From: Casuarina equisetifolia
Taxonomy: Eukaryota > Streptophyta > Magnoliopsida > Fagales > Casuarinaceae
Reading direction: 5' to 3'
Assembly (NCBI GenBank): GCA_028551475.1
Contig: CM052355.1
Location: 14,095,543-14,159,542 of the forward strand
Length of the DNA: 64,000 nucleotides
Below are positions 42,908 through 56,781 of the stretch, piece by piece; the stretch's first letter is position 1, and every line of letters begins with the position of its first letter. A program made the position numbers and the translations under genes. The notes under the pieces are model-generated. The model was not told where the DNA came from and searched no databases. It saw only the letters and a list, made by a program, of their open reading frames with translations.

Positions 42908-45900
42908 CTATGTTATCAACATCACGTCTGCACGAACTGGTTGAGGTGTCGAAGGTTTAATTAATGGCCTCAAAGATTCCATGATACTCGAGAAGGAAGG
43001 ACGTTTCCAGGACTCACTGCAAAAACATTTATTGGTTAAAGATAGGCATTTTTTTTAAAATAAGATTTATCACACCACACATGGAAAATAAATTACTAAA
43101 CTCACTTGGCCCAGCAAGCCTCAATTATTGAAGCCACTTGAGGATTCATATCGCGTGGAATGTCAAGCCTTCTTCCCTTAAAGCCAACAGCTGCTACAAC
43201 CTAAAAGACACTACACGTGTAAGGTATGTATAGTCAAACAAATGAACCCAGCCATGTCTTTGCATGTGAGGGCAGATTACCAAACCCAGTATGCTCTTAT
43301 CTGATGTAAAAATTAACCTAGGAACTAACCTCATCCCAGGACACAGAATCACAGACAACCTACAAAAATCTAATTTAGGAGAAAATTAGTCAGTTTTGTA
43401 GACATATTCAATTTGTATGTGTATAGCGCTCCAATGTTTGATCTCTTCATCAAGTAATATATACTTTTATTCTTCTATGACTTGAACCTGCTAAATAACA
43501 GAATTGAGCTGCATCTGGCTTAAACAATATCCCAATCATCAGTTACGAATGGATTTTCCCCATGTTCCATCTAAGCAACAGAAGTAAAATTTCAACACAA
43601 TAACCAATCCATCGGTTCACTTTCCATAGTTGCACTTGTCATACATAGCTACATACAACAAACCTGTGCTGGATTTAAATTACTCCATGGCTGTTGCAAT
43701 GTTGTAAGCTCCCACAAGATTACACCAAAGCTGTAAACATCTGACTTTTCATTTGATAGCTCATCACGAAGAACCTCTGGGGCCATCCACTCAGGCTACA
43801 GACATAGAGGAGAAACTATCATATTAGAATGATAAGTCTAGTGTGACCCATCTGTGTTGTAATATCAGCACCTAAAACATCGCTCTCAAGTTCAGTAGAA
43901 CTTACAGTACCAGCAGCTGACTTTGACGACAGAAATGTGCTTGCTTTCAAACGGGAAAGGCCAAAATCGCAAACCTAAAAGTGGACAGACCACACAACAA
44001 ATTTGAGGTAAAAATGAAAGCAATCACCAAACATTTATTAGAAGGGAAAACAAGGGAACTCTATAAACTATCTTTTTATTAACAAGCTATATACCAGATT
44101 TGAGCAGGTAACAGGATGTATCATCCAGAATATTCTGTTTGCCAGTCTAAAAGAGAGCAGAAAAGCTATGTTGCCTAAATGATTTTTCACAAAAATGACC
44201 GTGAGTAATTTGATTGGTGGGCTTGAGAGCTTCTGACTCCTACCTTTACTGTATATTTCTTGTCAACCAAAAGATTTGGAGATTTCAAATCACGATGAAC
44301 AATCGGAGGGTTGCGTTTATGAAGATAATTCATTCCCTTTGCCTGTATTAGACAATGATATATCATTTTAGCCCAGACCAATAATGATTCCATTGAGATA
44401 TAATGAAATGACAACAATGCTGATCATGAAGGTCAAACAAATTTTGCAACAGAAAAAGCAAGCTTTCGAATTCATACCACATCATAAGCCATGTTCAACC
44501 GACGTTTCTCATCCAATATCTCTTTAGCACCAGGCTTATGCAAAAGTCTGTATAAGCTACCTCTGCATTTTAAAGTCATTCCTTCAAACCATTAGACACT
44601 GTAATTCTTTTAAGCTGCAGTAAACGTTCAGTGGAATGCTAAGTGCTTAAGAAAACAACAAAATACCTTGACAAATATTCTGTGACTATGGATAAGTTTG
44701 GGGGCTGTGTAACTGCACCCATAAAGAGTACAATGTTTGGATGCCGTAGACGTTTCATTATTGCAACCTGACAAACAAAAGAAACAAAACCGAATCTTAA
44801 ATGAAGGCTGACAAATACACAAACTGCAATAACCTTTCTTAGTGACAGAAAAATTTGTCTCTTATGCTAAACAGTACATACCTCCCTCAAAAATTCTTTG
44901 TACCGTTCAGCATGGAAGTCTTGTTCCATGAGAATCTTCACAGCAACATCCTGTATGTAGAGATTTAAAGCAATGCATCAAGCAGATTTGCATAATAAAT
45001 CTCGTATACTAACTTTTTACTATGCAGAACTGAGATATGAAGAAAACATAAGCTGCAAAATGGATCACATCAGAAACAGAAACTTATAGTTGAAACTCAG
45101 TAAACACATTGAAAAGGATTCGATGTCAAAAGCTAAACCCCAAAAATGAAAAAACTGAAAGAGGATGTCTGAGATGCACTATGATGCGCAATCCACATTC
45201 TCAAACCATGTATAACATCAGGATGTGGGTCCCTAAAACAGTAAATGCATAGACAGTATAGAAGAAAAAAATTTCTTAACAGCTCCGGAATTAAGAACTG
45301 CTACTAAATCAGAGCATAGCTACATCTGAGCAAGTCTGAAAGGAACCTTGCATGTTTGTTCCTCCATATATCACATGATGCTACAAAACAGACATAATGT
45401 TTGGCACGTATAGTAGAAGCACCCATTCGACATACTGCAGGTTACTGCCTTGTATATAATCAACATAATATACGTATAGCTAGTGATTTTACATTATTAG
45501 CAGGTTATGGTGTTGTATAGCTTTTGATTGTACATTATTAGCATTTTCTATATTATCTACAAGGAACATTCTAATGTTCACCTCAAAATTTTCTTATTAA
45601 GAATTGTTCACGTCAATTAATATCCACTACTAACTTCAAACGCTGAAATGTTTGCAGCTTTTCAGTTACATTGAATAGCTTTGCATAAATCCAATAAGTA
45701 TATATTTGTTTCCCCCATCAAACGCAACATTTTGATACTCAACCTAACCTCTAAAGCCCTGACGTCAATCACAATTACACATTTAAGTTACAAACACAGA
45801 TAGGTGAACTAGGAGAGATATAAGCCATGAAAATATCTTTAATCCAGCCATAGAGCAGTCTTCACCTCTACAGATTTTATCTAAAAGCATTAAAGGATAA

Positions 45901-48900
45901 GTTGCTTACCGATCCATGCCAATCAGCACGATGAACAGTCCCAAAAGAACCTGAAAACCAGATTGATTCTGAGTGTGCTCTTGTAAACAATATTTGAGAA
46001 TTATCTTGGTCACACTCAAGATTGTCTAAACATTAGGAGAGAAAAATACCTGCTCCAATTCTCTCTTTTAGAACAAGATCACTCCATGGGATGTCAAACT
46101 CCTCTACGTCAAGGGAAGCCTCTTTATTTGGTTTACCTGGAGCTAGTGTACCTCCTTCACTGAACTTTGGATCCTTAATAGCATCCATCCTTGGATTAGG
46201 TACAACCACCAGTGGTTGAACATCTCTACGTCCAATAAGCGGCATATGTCTAATAGGGATTGTATCTTTGAAAGTGTTTGCTGGGTTTGCAATAGTCTGA
46301 GAAGGATTGCAAGATTTGAAAAGCTCAGAATCTTGATCCTGGGGACTTGACTGACCAGCTTTTGGGTGAAGATGTAAACGAGAAGTTTCATCTTCATCAC
46401 TTGATATTGCAGTATTGTCATTTCTGTTTTCGTACATCTTATCAGACTTCACAGGATGCATGGAAACCCTAGGATCTTCACCAATTCCTGATGACAAAGC
46501 AGGAGTGGTTGTGAGTTGCATTATTTGGCTAAAAAAAAGAAGAAAAAAAATTAAAGAGCTATAGGTTGAACTCAACTACAATACTGTCTTCATCTAAGTA
46601 GAAAGCAGAACAAAAAAAATATAAATTAAAGAATGTTTAACGCACAACTCAATAACAACTAATCCTTTTTCTGCAGTTGAAAATATTGAAGGAGTCTAAA
46701 ACGTATAAAGACCATGTAAGTGGTCTGCACACAAACAGATATCCTCATATGGTGGAGTCTGAGAAATAAGTTGAAGCCTTACCTCATTAACATATTTTCA
46801 GATGTTAAATTCAAGGAGAAGTAGAACAAATATTTCAGTAAGTCATCAATATCAGTATGGGAACAACCAACTATTTTCAGAAAGCAAATCTACTTATAAA
46901 ATGAGAAATGGTAAGAGGTTAATCAAGTCTGAGTCATTAAAAGGACACTACATGCCATTTTTCCTTGTATTATTTACATATATTCAATTTCTGCAAGTGT
47001 GCTCTTTAATTAACAAAACCCATTGCTCAGATCAGAGTTCCCACACAACCATCAAATTGGGTTCAATAAGCCATACAATATCAGCGTTTCCGTAAGTTGC
47101 CTTCTACCTTGCACATCAGCACATTTATGATGGAACACTGCTAACTCTCCATCAATTTCTCACCATACATATAAATGGCCACAAATAACAGAATAAACAT
47201 CCAATCAGCCCAATCAGCTATTGATTGATTTTGATACATGTATAAATGCCCACTTCAGACCTCACTCTACTTTTCAGACTAAAACCAAAATGAAGTTGAT
47301 TAACCAAACAACAACACAAAGAAAAAGCGAGCAGATGTTGTCACAGGGAGTTGTTCCACATGGCAAGTCACAAATGGCAAATAAGGAGTCCAAAATTGGA
47401 CCCTAGCTACCAAATTACTGATTCATCAAAGGTCTAGAACCCTACACCGAACGAAAATCACCTCTTATGTTAGATTGTCCTATTGCCATCTTTTGTGCTT
47501 CCAATACACATTTCTGAAGAATAGTGAAAGGTTGACAGGACAGATGACTAACAAATTTAAGAATATTACAGAGAAATAACAAGAAGTTTGCCTCTCACTA
47601 CCATGCCATGGGGAATTCTTTTATATAGGATTAGATTACTAGAGATAGATCGGAAGGCAAAAAAATTATAGACAATAAAGCAGACGAGAACTGCCACAAC
47701 ACTAAGATTAGCATATCCTTACGGAAAAAAGGATTATAAAAAGTTCCAAACTTGAAGAGAAGTAGCTAGAACTGCTTCATACTGTTGCTTTGAGAATGAA
47801 ACATTTACCTGTGGAAGGATCATCAAATACAAGATTAAGTGATTGGCAGTCTGAGAAATACTGCTTGGCCAGTGACCTGAAATCAATGGTAGGTTCAACT
47901 GGTTTAAGTTGTGGAAAGCGCAATGGTGAAGAAATTGAGATGGAAGAAGGACCATTGAGCAAGGAATCAGGCTCGCATAAGTGACCTGGTTTCCCAATCA
48001 AATCAACCAGATATTCCCTGAAATATAAAAGATATACCTCATGAGGTGTCTCAGACAGATGATACTTTATATTAAAACAGAGGCACATATATGTGAATAG
48101 GGATGATAAAGATGCACAACATATATACATATAAAAAGAGAATTATCTATAAATTCCTATGACCAGCAACATAAATGAATAGATTTTGATAAGTATACAT
48201 GCATGCAAACAATGTGGAACAAAAGTCCAATTCGAGGATTGCATCAGACCTTTAAAGGTTTCATAAACTATATTACAAATATTCTCAGCATAAATTCAAA
48301 CCTAATACCTCATGACTGAAAACCAAGTAACACTAAACACAATAATGTGATAAATAATTGTTTTTTGATCAATCTTACAAGATGTAAGATTTATCATCCA
48401 CCCATATCCTTTTTCATTGATGAAACATCCAGTGTTACATTTAGGAATGACTCAATCTCAAGCGAGAAAGATATTCTCAGCAACTTACAGTCCCTATGCA
48501 GGTTGCATAACCTGAATGTATACCCAAGGAACATAGCTGAAAATTCCATTACTTCTTTAGGATAATGACAGGTACAACACTTACTGACTAAGCATACCTG
48601 TCAAGCCCAAACCGGACAAGACAAGAGGAAGCATCATTTCCTGTGCAGTATTTACACCCCTTAGCTATTCGACATGGCAGGTCAATTGCGTCAGCTAGTA
48701 CCTGCGGAAATTGTGTTTTGATTCCTCAATAATAATAAGAGACACCAAAAATTCACTAGAGTTACATAGTTTCACACCAAAAAGGAAGAACAAAATATTT
48801 CAACTTACATAGCATTTCGTTGGTGAAAAATGGTTTACACAAGAACATGTTTTTTAATTGATGTATTTCCAAGAAATATTTTTGGTTAATAAAGAAGTAT

Positions 48901-51900
48901 CCTCCCAATAATTTCGAAAATGTTTCCCAAAGCATTTGATTGATAAAAAATAGATAGAAACTACTCCAAGTTATCAAACAAAGCAAAAGAATACTGGCAG
49001 AAACTCAAAACAAAATCTCCAGAAAAACCACAGTTGGGTTGTGGGAAAGGGGAAGGGGTGTTCTTGGCAGGCCACAATGTATGGAAGATAAGAGCAATCA
49101 TAAGGGTTGGGGGTTACTACAAGGCAAAGACAATGACAGATGATGATTAGAGGAAGGTGGCATTAGATAAAAGGGCAGCTGCATGTTTAATAAGACAGTA
49201 GACACCACATGGAAAGAAAGGTCATGATGAGGCACAGGGATTGAAACCAAGGAGAGGGAGAGGTTGGAGCTATGGGAGGGGCAATTGAGTCTCTTTACAA
49301 GAGTGAGTACTGCTATAGTTAAAGAGGAAAACAGTAGGGAAGAGAAGGGAGACAAGCTTCAAAATATAGCTTCTGCATCTCCTACAGTGGCAAATTTGCT
49401 ATTGACTCGGAAATCACCCTCCACTGAACAGTATATGCTGTCCATACCAAACACAAAGAAATGTTGAAGATTTTTTCCCAAAAGTGTTTAATGAGCAAAC
49501 AAACGCAAGCTATAACCAAGACATAGAGCTTGACAAAACAAAAGCACTTAAAACACTTTTGAGTGAAACAATACAAAATAATATAGATAGGACCTTACTT
49601 TAAACAAGATAGCACGATGTCTGCAGAGGCCAACCGATAGGCTGCCTATTGGAAAAACAACAGATCCTAGGCAATCCTTTAGATCATCAATGCACTCTGT
49701 CCAGGTGGGAACAAACTCATCTTCTTCAGTGGAAGCTGAACCCCTTGTGATAGAAATAAAAATTTGGTTACAATGGTACATTAGAAATAGATTTCTTCTT
49801 GGAATCTCTGTTGAAGACAACTCACCCCATGCGGTTGCAGACAAGCTTTGCAAGCTGATCAACAACCTCTTCTGTGGTTATGCAAGTACAAGAAATGTTG
49901 CCGACTCTATTTTGGAGTTCCTTCAAGCTTGGATCACTATGTCGGTCAATCAAAACCACTTCAACTGATGAATCAATGGTTGGATCAAGAGACTTTAGTG
50001 ACTCAATTGATGGAATACGACCATTTTCTTGAAGATCAGTGCAAACAGACCATACATATGGATTTATCCCATGAATCAGATAAAACCCATCGGGGACTTT
50101 GTCGGCATATGATAGGCAGCCATTGACCTGATGCAGGATAGATTAATAAAGAAGATATCCAATGTCACATCCAATCATGTCGTATGTCCCCTAAACATAA
50201 CATGCAGTCCACCAAAATATTATTGTCTTTATGGTTTATTTCCCAAAGAAAATAAAATGATACTTAGAGACGTGTTTTTATTTCTAAGATCCTGAAAGTT
50301 AACTCCCCTACTCCAAATATTCACCAATTGTTCTACTTTAGATGGCACTTGCTAGCCTTGTAAAACAAGGTGGAAGCTGAGGTCATGAGCGTAAGATAAA
50401 TTGGAAGATGAGGTAGTGGATTCAGTACCTACTAGATGCATGTGTTGCTTACCAATCAAAACATAATCTACAATATTGTATCAATACTCAACTCCCCGAT
50501 TCAAGAAGGGGCATTTCCGAACCTGTTTCACATCTTAGATTTTAGTAATTCTTTCCATTTTTCACTTGCTATCGAGTTTCCAGTTTTCAATTTGAGGTAT
50601 TTCCTAAAATCTATCAAAATTCAAATCCAACAAGGTAGAAGAGCTAGATTTCTACATTGAAGAATTGAAAGGATACTTCAATTTGCTAGACTCCATCCCA
50701 GGATTTCTTTGTTTAGCATAGTTATAAGATCCTCTCCAGTATACACTATGGAACACCTACCAGATCGAGTCACCCATAAAAAACTGCGAGTCCTTAAGAT
50801 TAACAGATGAATATAAACACAAACACAACATCCATGTTAACGTTTTTTGACTTCTCAAATGACTATCATACTCAGGCCCAAATTTTCCAAACACAAAAAT
50901 TAAACATTGTGTTATATGGTTGCTGATGGTAAAATGTCAATAGAATAACTTGAACTATCAGTTCCTTACGCAATAGTACTTATGCATCTTGGGGTTATAG
51001 AGAAAAAAAAAGGGGAGGCCTTAACAGAATGTACATGAAAGGCCCATTCAATGATATCACGACTAAAAACTTAAAGTGAAGTGTTGAAACCTCAACATTA
51101 TGAAAGGTCGTATCATTCCCTTCCCTCCATCAAACTTGCTTTCTTTCTCCTAAGAAGCCTTGGATTCTCAGTGCTTCGATTCAAATGTTATATTCAGTCT
51201 ACCTGAAGTCTCATTTCTCGTTAAACTATAAACTATAACAATCTTTATAACTCAAGTGTGGAAAGCTCAACATCATTAAACAGTCCTATTGTCCTTTTAT
51301 TTCATCAAACTTATTATCTTTCCCATAAGAGTCTCAGACTGCGATTGCTTGGATTCAACTCTGATTCTCGGTGTTACCTAATGTCTCACTTCCCATTAAG
51401 CTGTAAATAATTGCAATATTTCTAACTGCATTAACATAAGAGTTCTCTGGACTTCTCCTGTCGGCTAGGACTCCATTGCACCTACACTGTAGAGTTTTCC
51501 AGACACGTCAACTACGTTTCTCATTGCACGTCAATCTAAAAGAAACTTCTAACACTCTCTGTCATCGCTCTTGAATACCATATTCCAACTTTTACTTTCC
51601 TACATCAACTCTCTCACCAAAACTCTATCATGATTCCTGACAACCCTCCATTTATATCCAAAAATTGCATGCTACGCAGCATTTACCTAATACTGTTAAT
51701 GATTCAATTCAATAACTCTGGATTTACGAAAATAGAACAAAACAACGCAGGTTTCATATTGCAGATGATGGATAGCCATGTCAGTGATGGGGAAAACAGA
51801 GTTCCCAATAAATTATACCCAGAACCGATGCGACAAGGACTCTGGAGAGCCTGACCGCGACGCTGATTGTTCCGGCACAGGATCCAAGAAAGTCGGGTCA

Positions 51901-52403
51901 TCCACACAGCTTGCCTCCGAAGAAAGCCTCAGCGCCAAGGCCAGCTGCAACTGATAACTCTCCTCCGTCTGCTGCGCCCAGCTCTTCCCGGACGACGACC
52001 CTCCTCCAGTGATTCCCACCGCCTTGGGCCTCAACTCACTGCCGCCCCCAATTCTGAACGATGCATCATCATGCATGTATCCCAGACCGTCGATCTCGTT
52101 TGCCACCACCGTCGGCGGAGTCGGCGCGTAGTATTCACCGGAGAGCGAGCTCTCTCCAAAGCTGCTCCCGCTCGATTGCCTCTGCAGACCGATCGACGAC
52201 GAGTACGGGTTTCCGATCCGATTCCCCCTGTGATCACCGATCGCCTCCCAATCGAGTCCTCTCTCCGCTTTTCCCTTATTACTGCTGCCCTTTCCCTCTC
52301 CAGACAACGACTCGTACAACGATGTCGTAGGACCTCCAGCGAACTGGTCGTCGGGTACTTGGCTCAGTAGTGTATAGTTCGACCTCCTCGCCGGCATTTC
52401 CAT
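42908..52403 (-). CDS. CTR1: Raf-like protein kinase CTR1 (ethylene pathway repressor)
   Basis: CTR1 binds ethylene receptors at the ER and phosphorylates EIN2, keeping ethylene responses off without hormone. I place 16 exons: 51819-52403, 49826-50127, 49599-49743, 48598-48701, 47809-48017, 46783-46870 (doubtful), 46050-46528, 45910-45950, 44882-44950, 44667-44767, 44478-44562, 44244-44342, 43906-43974, 43664-43795, 43106-43200 and 42908-43016, giving about 903 aa. The N-terminus ([52 protein letters not shown]) is a CTR1 hallmark. The EDR1-type regulatory domain follows to about residue 440. The kinase has [38 protein letters not shown] and PEWMAPEV, so all catalytic residues are present. 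The link between exons 5 and 7 rests only on phase and open frame. The start at 52403 matches the conserved N-terminus. Confidence 0.93.
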
Positions 52404-52430
52404 CAAGCTACAGCGTATTCCGATGGTCAC

Positions 52431-52449
52431 AAAACCCTAGAAACCCTAG
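52431..52449 (-). promoter_or_regulatory. Doubled telo-box in the CTR1 leader
   Basis: Two adjacent aaaccctag units lie about 30 bp upstream of the CTR1 ATG, on the opposite strand to the gene. Telo-boxes are common near the transcription starts of plant housekeeping genes. Nearby tctctctcta repeats mark the probable leader. Confidence 0.45.
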
Positions 52450-55361
52450 CATCCGCCATTACTGAAGAAGAGCTAGAGGGTTTGGACTTCTCTCTCTAGG
52501 ATTTCGGTATTTCTCTCTCTAGAATTCGATTGTCGGAGAGGACAATGAAAGCGAGTGCCTTTTTATTCAGTGGCGTAATGGTAATATACTCATATTCTTT
52601 TGGCCTTCTTTTCTTTGTCTAAACAATATTAATTACATCGACGCTTTTCGGTGCCGGCCGAGACCCCCATATTTCGTTTCCTCGGAGTGCTGGCTTTTAT
52701 GTTCGGGGTTGATTTTTGCATGTAAAGTTGTTGGATCAAACCTTTAAGTATTATATTATTACAATTTTCAATTTTTAAGTTCTATAACTATATTTTAGTT
52801 CTCGAAAAATCCTTTATATGATTTTCCGACTATCAAAAAATCTCCTTGGAATTTTCAAAGTTGAAAATATCAATCTTTAAACTTTCTAATACTAACATAA
52901 AATCAAGTAAGATATCATATATTATTATCTATTTATAATCGTTTGCCAATGGGGTTCAATCTTTTCCACCCCTTAAAAGATATATTTGATAACTTCAATA
53001 TATTTTTGGTTTTTTAGGTAGAAATGTATATTCTCAATTTTTTCATTTTGTGAAACTCAATATAAAAAATATATTGTGAATTTTTTAAGTGTGGTCCTTA
53101 CAATCTTGTCACATCACTTTCCATCCTTACAATTTTGTCATTTCATTGTCATAGTAGAAAATATTCGAATGAATTAAGTTCGTGTAATATCTTAACAATT
53201 TCACACCGTGTAAATCCCCTTGATGTTGGTAATACTAATGAGGAACCATAAATAATATTCTTGCTTCTTCTTTTTTTCTTTTTCTTTCTAAACCCCCTTG
53301 CTATCGTCGTTGTGCTTTTTGAGATAAAATATCAATTTGCTGAAACAAAGTACTAGAGTATAACTGTTCTGTACAATAAAATATAACCTTTTGGACGCGT
53401 CAAGTTGACAAGCTTTTCTCTTGTTTGTACATTGTTCGGTCTCTTGAATGAAGTAACCAAAGGGCATGGACGGCGACACAAAGCAACGACAACATTTTGC
53501 ATTTATTCATGTAAACACAAATAGATAAACTAAAACTTTGAGGAAATACACACAAATACATTAGTGTATCCCCTCATATAACAAATTTCTTCGTTTCTAT
53601 AAGTATTAAGTTCTATTATACAAGTTTGTATGTTTTTTGTCAATTCTCACATGGAAAAATATACAAGTTTGAAAATGTAGTTTAAAAGAAATGTATTCAT
53701 TCACTAAATGTTTTTAGGTTTTAAGTTTGATACTATTCATTTTCTATCATTTTTAAAGCCCAAATTATCTTTTAGCATATATACGAATAAGGATAAGCCC
53801 AATATCCATGCAATGAGTAGCATTATTAAACGGTTTGGATTGAATTATTATAATGAGAGGACATAAAAGATAAATAATATAAAATTATTTTACATTACTA
53901 AAAAGATAATTGAAAATAAATTTTTATTATTTGTTCTTTTGATTATTGATAAAAATCATCATAAGAAATATTACTTGTCCTGAAGTAAAGGAACATGTTC
54001 GAATATAAAAAATTTGAAAAAAGTAATTTAAAAATAAATAAGTTATTGTGCTTAATGCTTTAAGATTTTGAGTTTGATATAAAATTATTTTAATGTTATT
54101 TAATTATGACTTGTGTTATGAATAACTTAACTAATTATTATTAATATTGATCCTTAAAAAATGAAGTAATATCAGACAGACCAACGCACTAATGATGAAG
54201 ACAACTGATGGTTAACCATTTCATCCTTTTGCTTGTTTTGTCCACGCGAAATAATGATAAAAAATAAAAACTTCAATAAATCTGGTCTCGGGGAGAGAAA
54301 GGGACGGGGGGAATTTTCTTTTTACGGGCGAAAGAAACAGAGGGAAACTTGGGGTCTTATGAGCAGGACAAACTCCACTAATTAGGTGGACCTTGGAAGT
54401 ATTTTCACTCTTGCGTGATTTTTTCAAACAGGTGTCTTGACCACTCTATAGAACCGATCTCTACTTTTCGATCGTCATCTTTTCTCGAGAAAAAGTGACA
54501 TATTCTAGTAAAGTTCTAAAGCCACGATCCTTAAACAGATTCAACGTATGGATCTTGAGCTTTACTAGTTGCACCATTAAAATAGCAAGTGGCGTCCCCG
54601 AACAGATGCCGTTCTTCCCTGTGCCCTCGTATAAAATTAAAGAACAGTAGACATTGTTTTGGCTTGGTCTCGAAAAAGTAGGAAAAGTTCCCATGTGGGA
54701 GCTGTTTTGCAGCTTAGAGATACATTAACTAAACCATATCTATCTTCCAAATGCGCTGAATGATTCGACTCTAGGGGATTAAAAAAATTAGAGGGGAGGG
54801 TTAGGGAGCTTAAGGTGTGATTGACAGTGATCTTTTCCGCACTTCATCTCCAAGTGGGGGAATTACACCCAAGCTGCCAGCTCCCTCAGCTGATCCAAGC
54901 ACTGATGCGTTGTCCGGTCATGGTTGTTGGCGGCTTATCTGGCATGACTAGTGGATTTTGTTAAAGACAGTGGGACCCGAGCATATTCCTCAGGAATTTG
55001 TTTCCGGTTGGATTCTAATCTTTCAATACTGACGGCCTATATTATATGCAATGGAGTTGCTTTCATAGATCTCGTGGACTTTATTTGTTTATTTGTAAAT
55101 TTTAAAAACGAATCTTTGTGTTTTAGTTTGGAATTTTTTACACTGAATAAAATTAAAATAGGTCACTTATAATATTTATACTTCATTGTATAGAAAGCTC
55201 ACATTCCATTCCAAAAGTCAACTTTGGAAGTGAAGAGATAAAACCACATATAACCTCAACTGCTAACATATATGAAAAATACAAAATTATTTGGTTAAAA
55301 AATGTGCTCGAGGCATCACAAATAAACGCAAAACTAATTTTTTGTTTGTAAAATAAAATGT
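52450..55361. other. CTR1 promoter and AT-rich spacer
   Basis: The left few hundred bases are the CTR1 promoter. The remainder is strongly AT-rich with no recognisable coding sequence. A copy of the 34-kb repeat family (cttaatgctttaagattttgag) lies near 54050. Short open frames at 54221-54694 are not supported. Confidence 0.5.
53990..54085. repeat. Third copy of the dispersed short repeat family
   Basis: The stretch with ttgaaaaaagtaattt and tgcttaatgctttaagattttg resembles 34100-34165 and 34355-34412 in order and spacing. Ends are undefined. Confidence 0.35.
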
Positions 55362-55366
55362 AGATC

Positions 55367-56776
55367 TGTTGAAATATATTAATATTTTGATGATGAAAAA
55401 AAATAAATTCTTATATGAAAATATGAAAATAATTACTTATTTATTTATATATGTGTTTTAAATAAGAAATATTAATGCTTGAATAATTTTTTGTAAGAAA
55501 AATGGTATTTTTTAAAAGAAGCAGCCCGAATAAAAAGTCCAGCCCGAGATCTGCAAAGCCCAGCGCGCCCAACCCTGTTGTGCGACCCACAAGTGCGACC
55601 CGTTTTCTGCGAGAGACCCAAACCAGCTGCTGTTGTGCGCGACCCGGAAGCATCGCGCAACCCGTCTGTCTTCAACGACAACTCCAGTGGCAACGAAAAT
55701 CACACCAATCTGGAGAGATTTGAGATAGGAAGAATCTGTGGACATAAATTTTGGAACCCGGCTACTCATAGAAGACCAAATCAAGACAACCCGCTGGGAT
55801 CTGCGCGACCCATTAACCCGATTGATTGAAAGAGCAATAAGCGGCAGATTAAAGTGTTTCAGAAGCCAAAATCATGGGGGTTTGTCAAGAAAGACGAAGA
55901 TCCACTGATCTGAAACTAGACCACAAATTTTTACATCAAGATTGATGAAGGTTTGTAAGAAATCCGAAAACTCGACCCATGACCCGATTTGCCTCCGCAA
56001 GATCCGAATGATAAGCTTAAAGATCTTGATGAAACGGTAGCGTTTTGGAATGTGATTTTGAACGAGATTAAGACATAAAGAAGTCCCGACTCCTTTCTCT
56101 CAGTTATGCTCAGAAACATCCAGAGAAAGAGGAAAGAGAGAGCTCCACGGGAAGAACTTCCGATTTGGTCCAGAGAAGTCATAACAGCTTTTTTAAAGCG
56201 AAAGGTGAGTCCCTTTGATATTATTTTAGAGCAGAAACTTTATAAGAAAAACGAAGGATGAAAATCTAGAAAAGCAAAGATCTTTCAAAAAATTCATTTT
56301 CTTCTCTCAAGCTCATCAAACTCACAAATTAATTCTTCGTTTGACGAGTATAATCTCAGTTCTTTTACTATTCTTATTTACTTGTTAAAAAAATATTATG
56401 CTTTAATATATATTGTTATTAAGTTAATTTTTTATAGATGAATAATATTAGGACTTGTTCGATGAGGCTTTTGTCTATATCATTTTGTATTCACTTTCTA
56501 ATATTTATTTAAAATTTGTGAACTGTATATTGAATATCTTATAAAAGTTAAGTTGAAAATTTGTAACATTAGGGTGAGAACTTATAACTGAGTTAAGGTA
56601 ACTTGGGTTGAACTACATTTCAAAATTTGATTGTTTTTGTGTGATTGTATTGTTTGTAAATTATTTATTTGTTGTCATATAATCACTAATTGTTTCACAT
56701 AGCTAAAACAGAAAAGATTAAAGAGTGTTTGAGAAACCTAATTTATCCCTATTTTAAGTTGTTATAGGATCTAACA
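55367..56776. mobile_element. Solo LTR of an LTR retrotransposon
   Basis: The unit begins TGTTG and ends CTAACA, the TGTT...AACA ends of plant copia LTRs. It is flanked by identical 5-mers AGATC at 55362-55366 and 56777-56781. No primer site, purine tract or pol remains lie next to it. The 1410-bp unit has a less AT-rich core (about 55510-55830, rich in gcgaccc-like phrases) between AT-rich arms. This is what recombination between the two LTRs of a full element leaves. Open frames inside (for example 55502-55723) are most likely incidental. Confidence 0.8.
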
Positions 56777-56781
56777 AGATC

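Noticed and set aside
49098-49355. Open frame inside the CTR1 intron
   Set aside because: It lies within an intron bounded by well-supported exons and has Ser/Leu low complexity.
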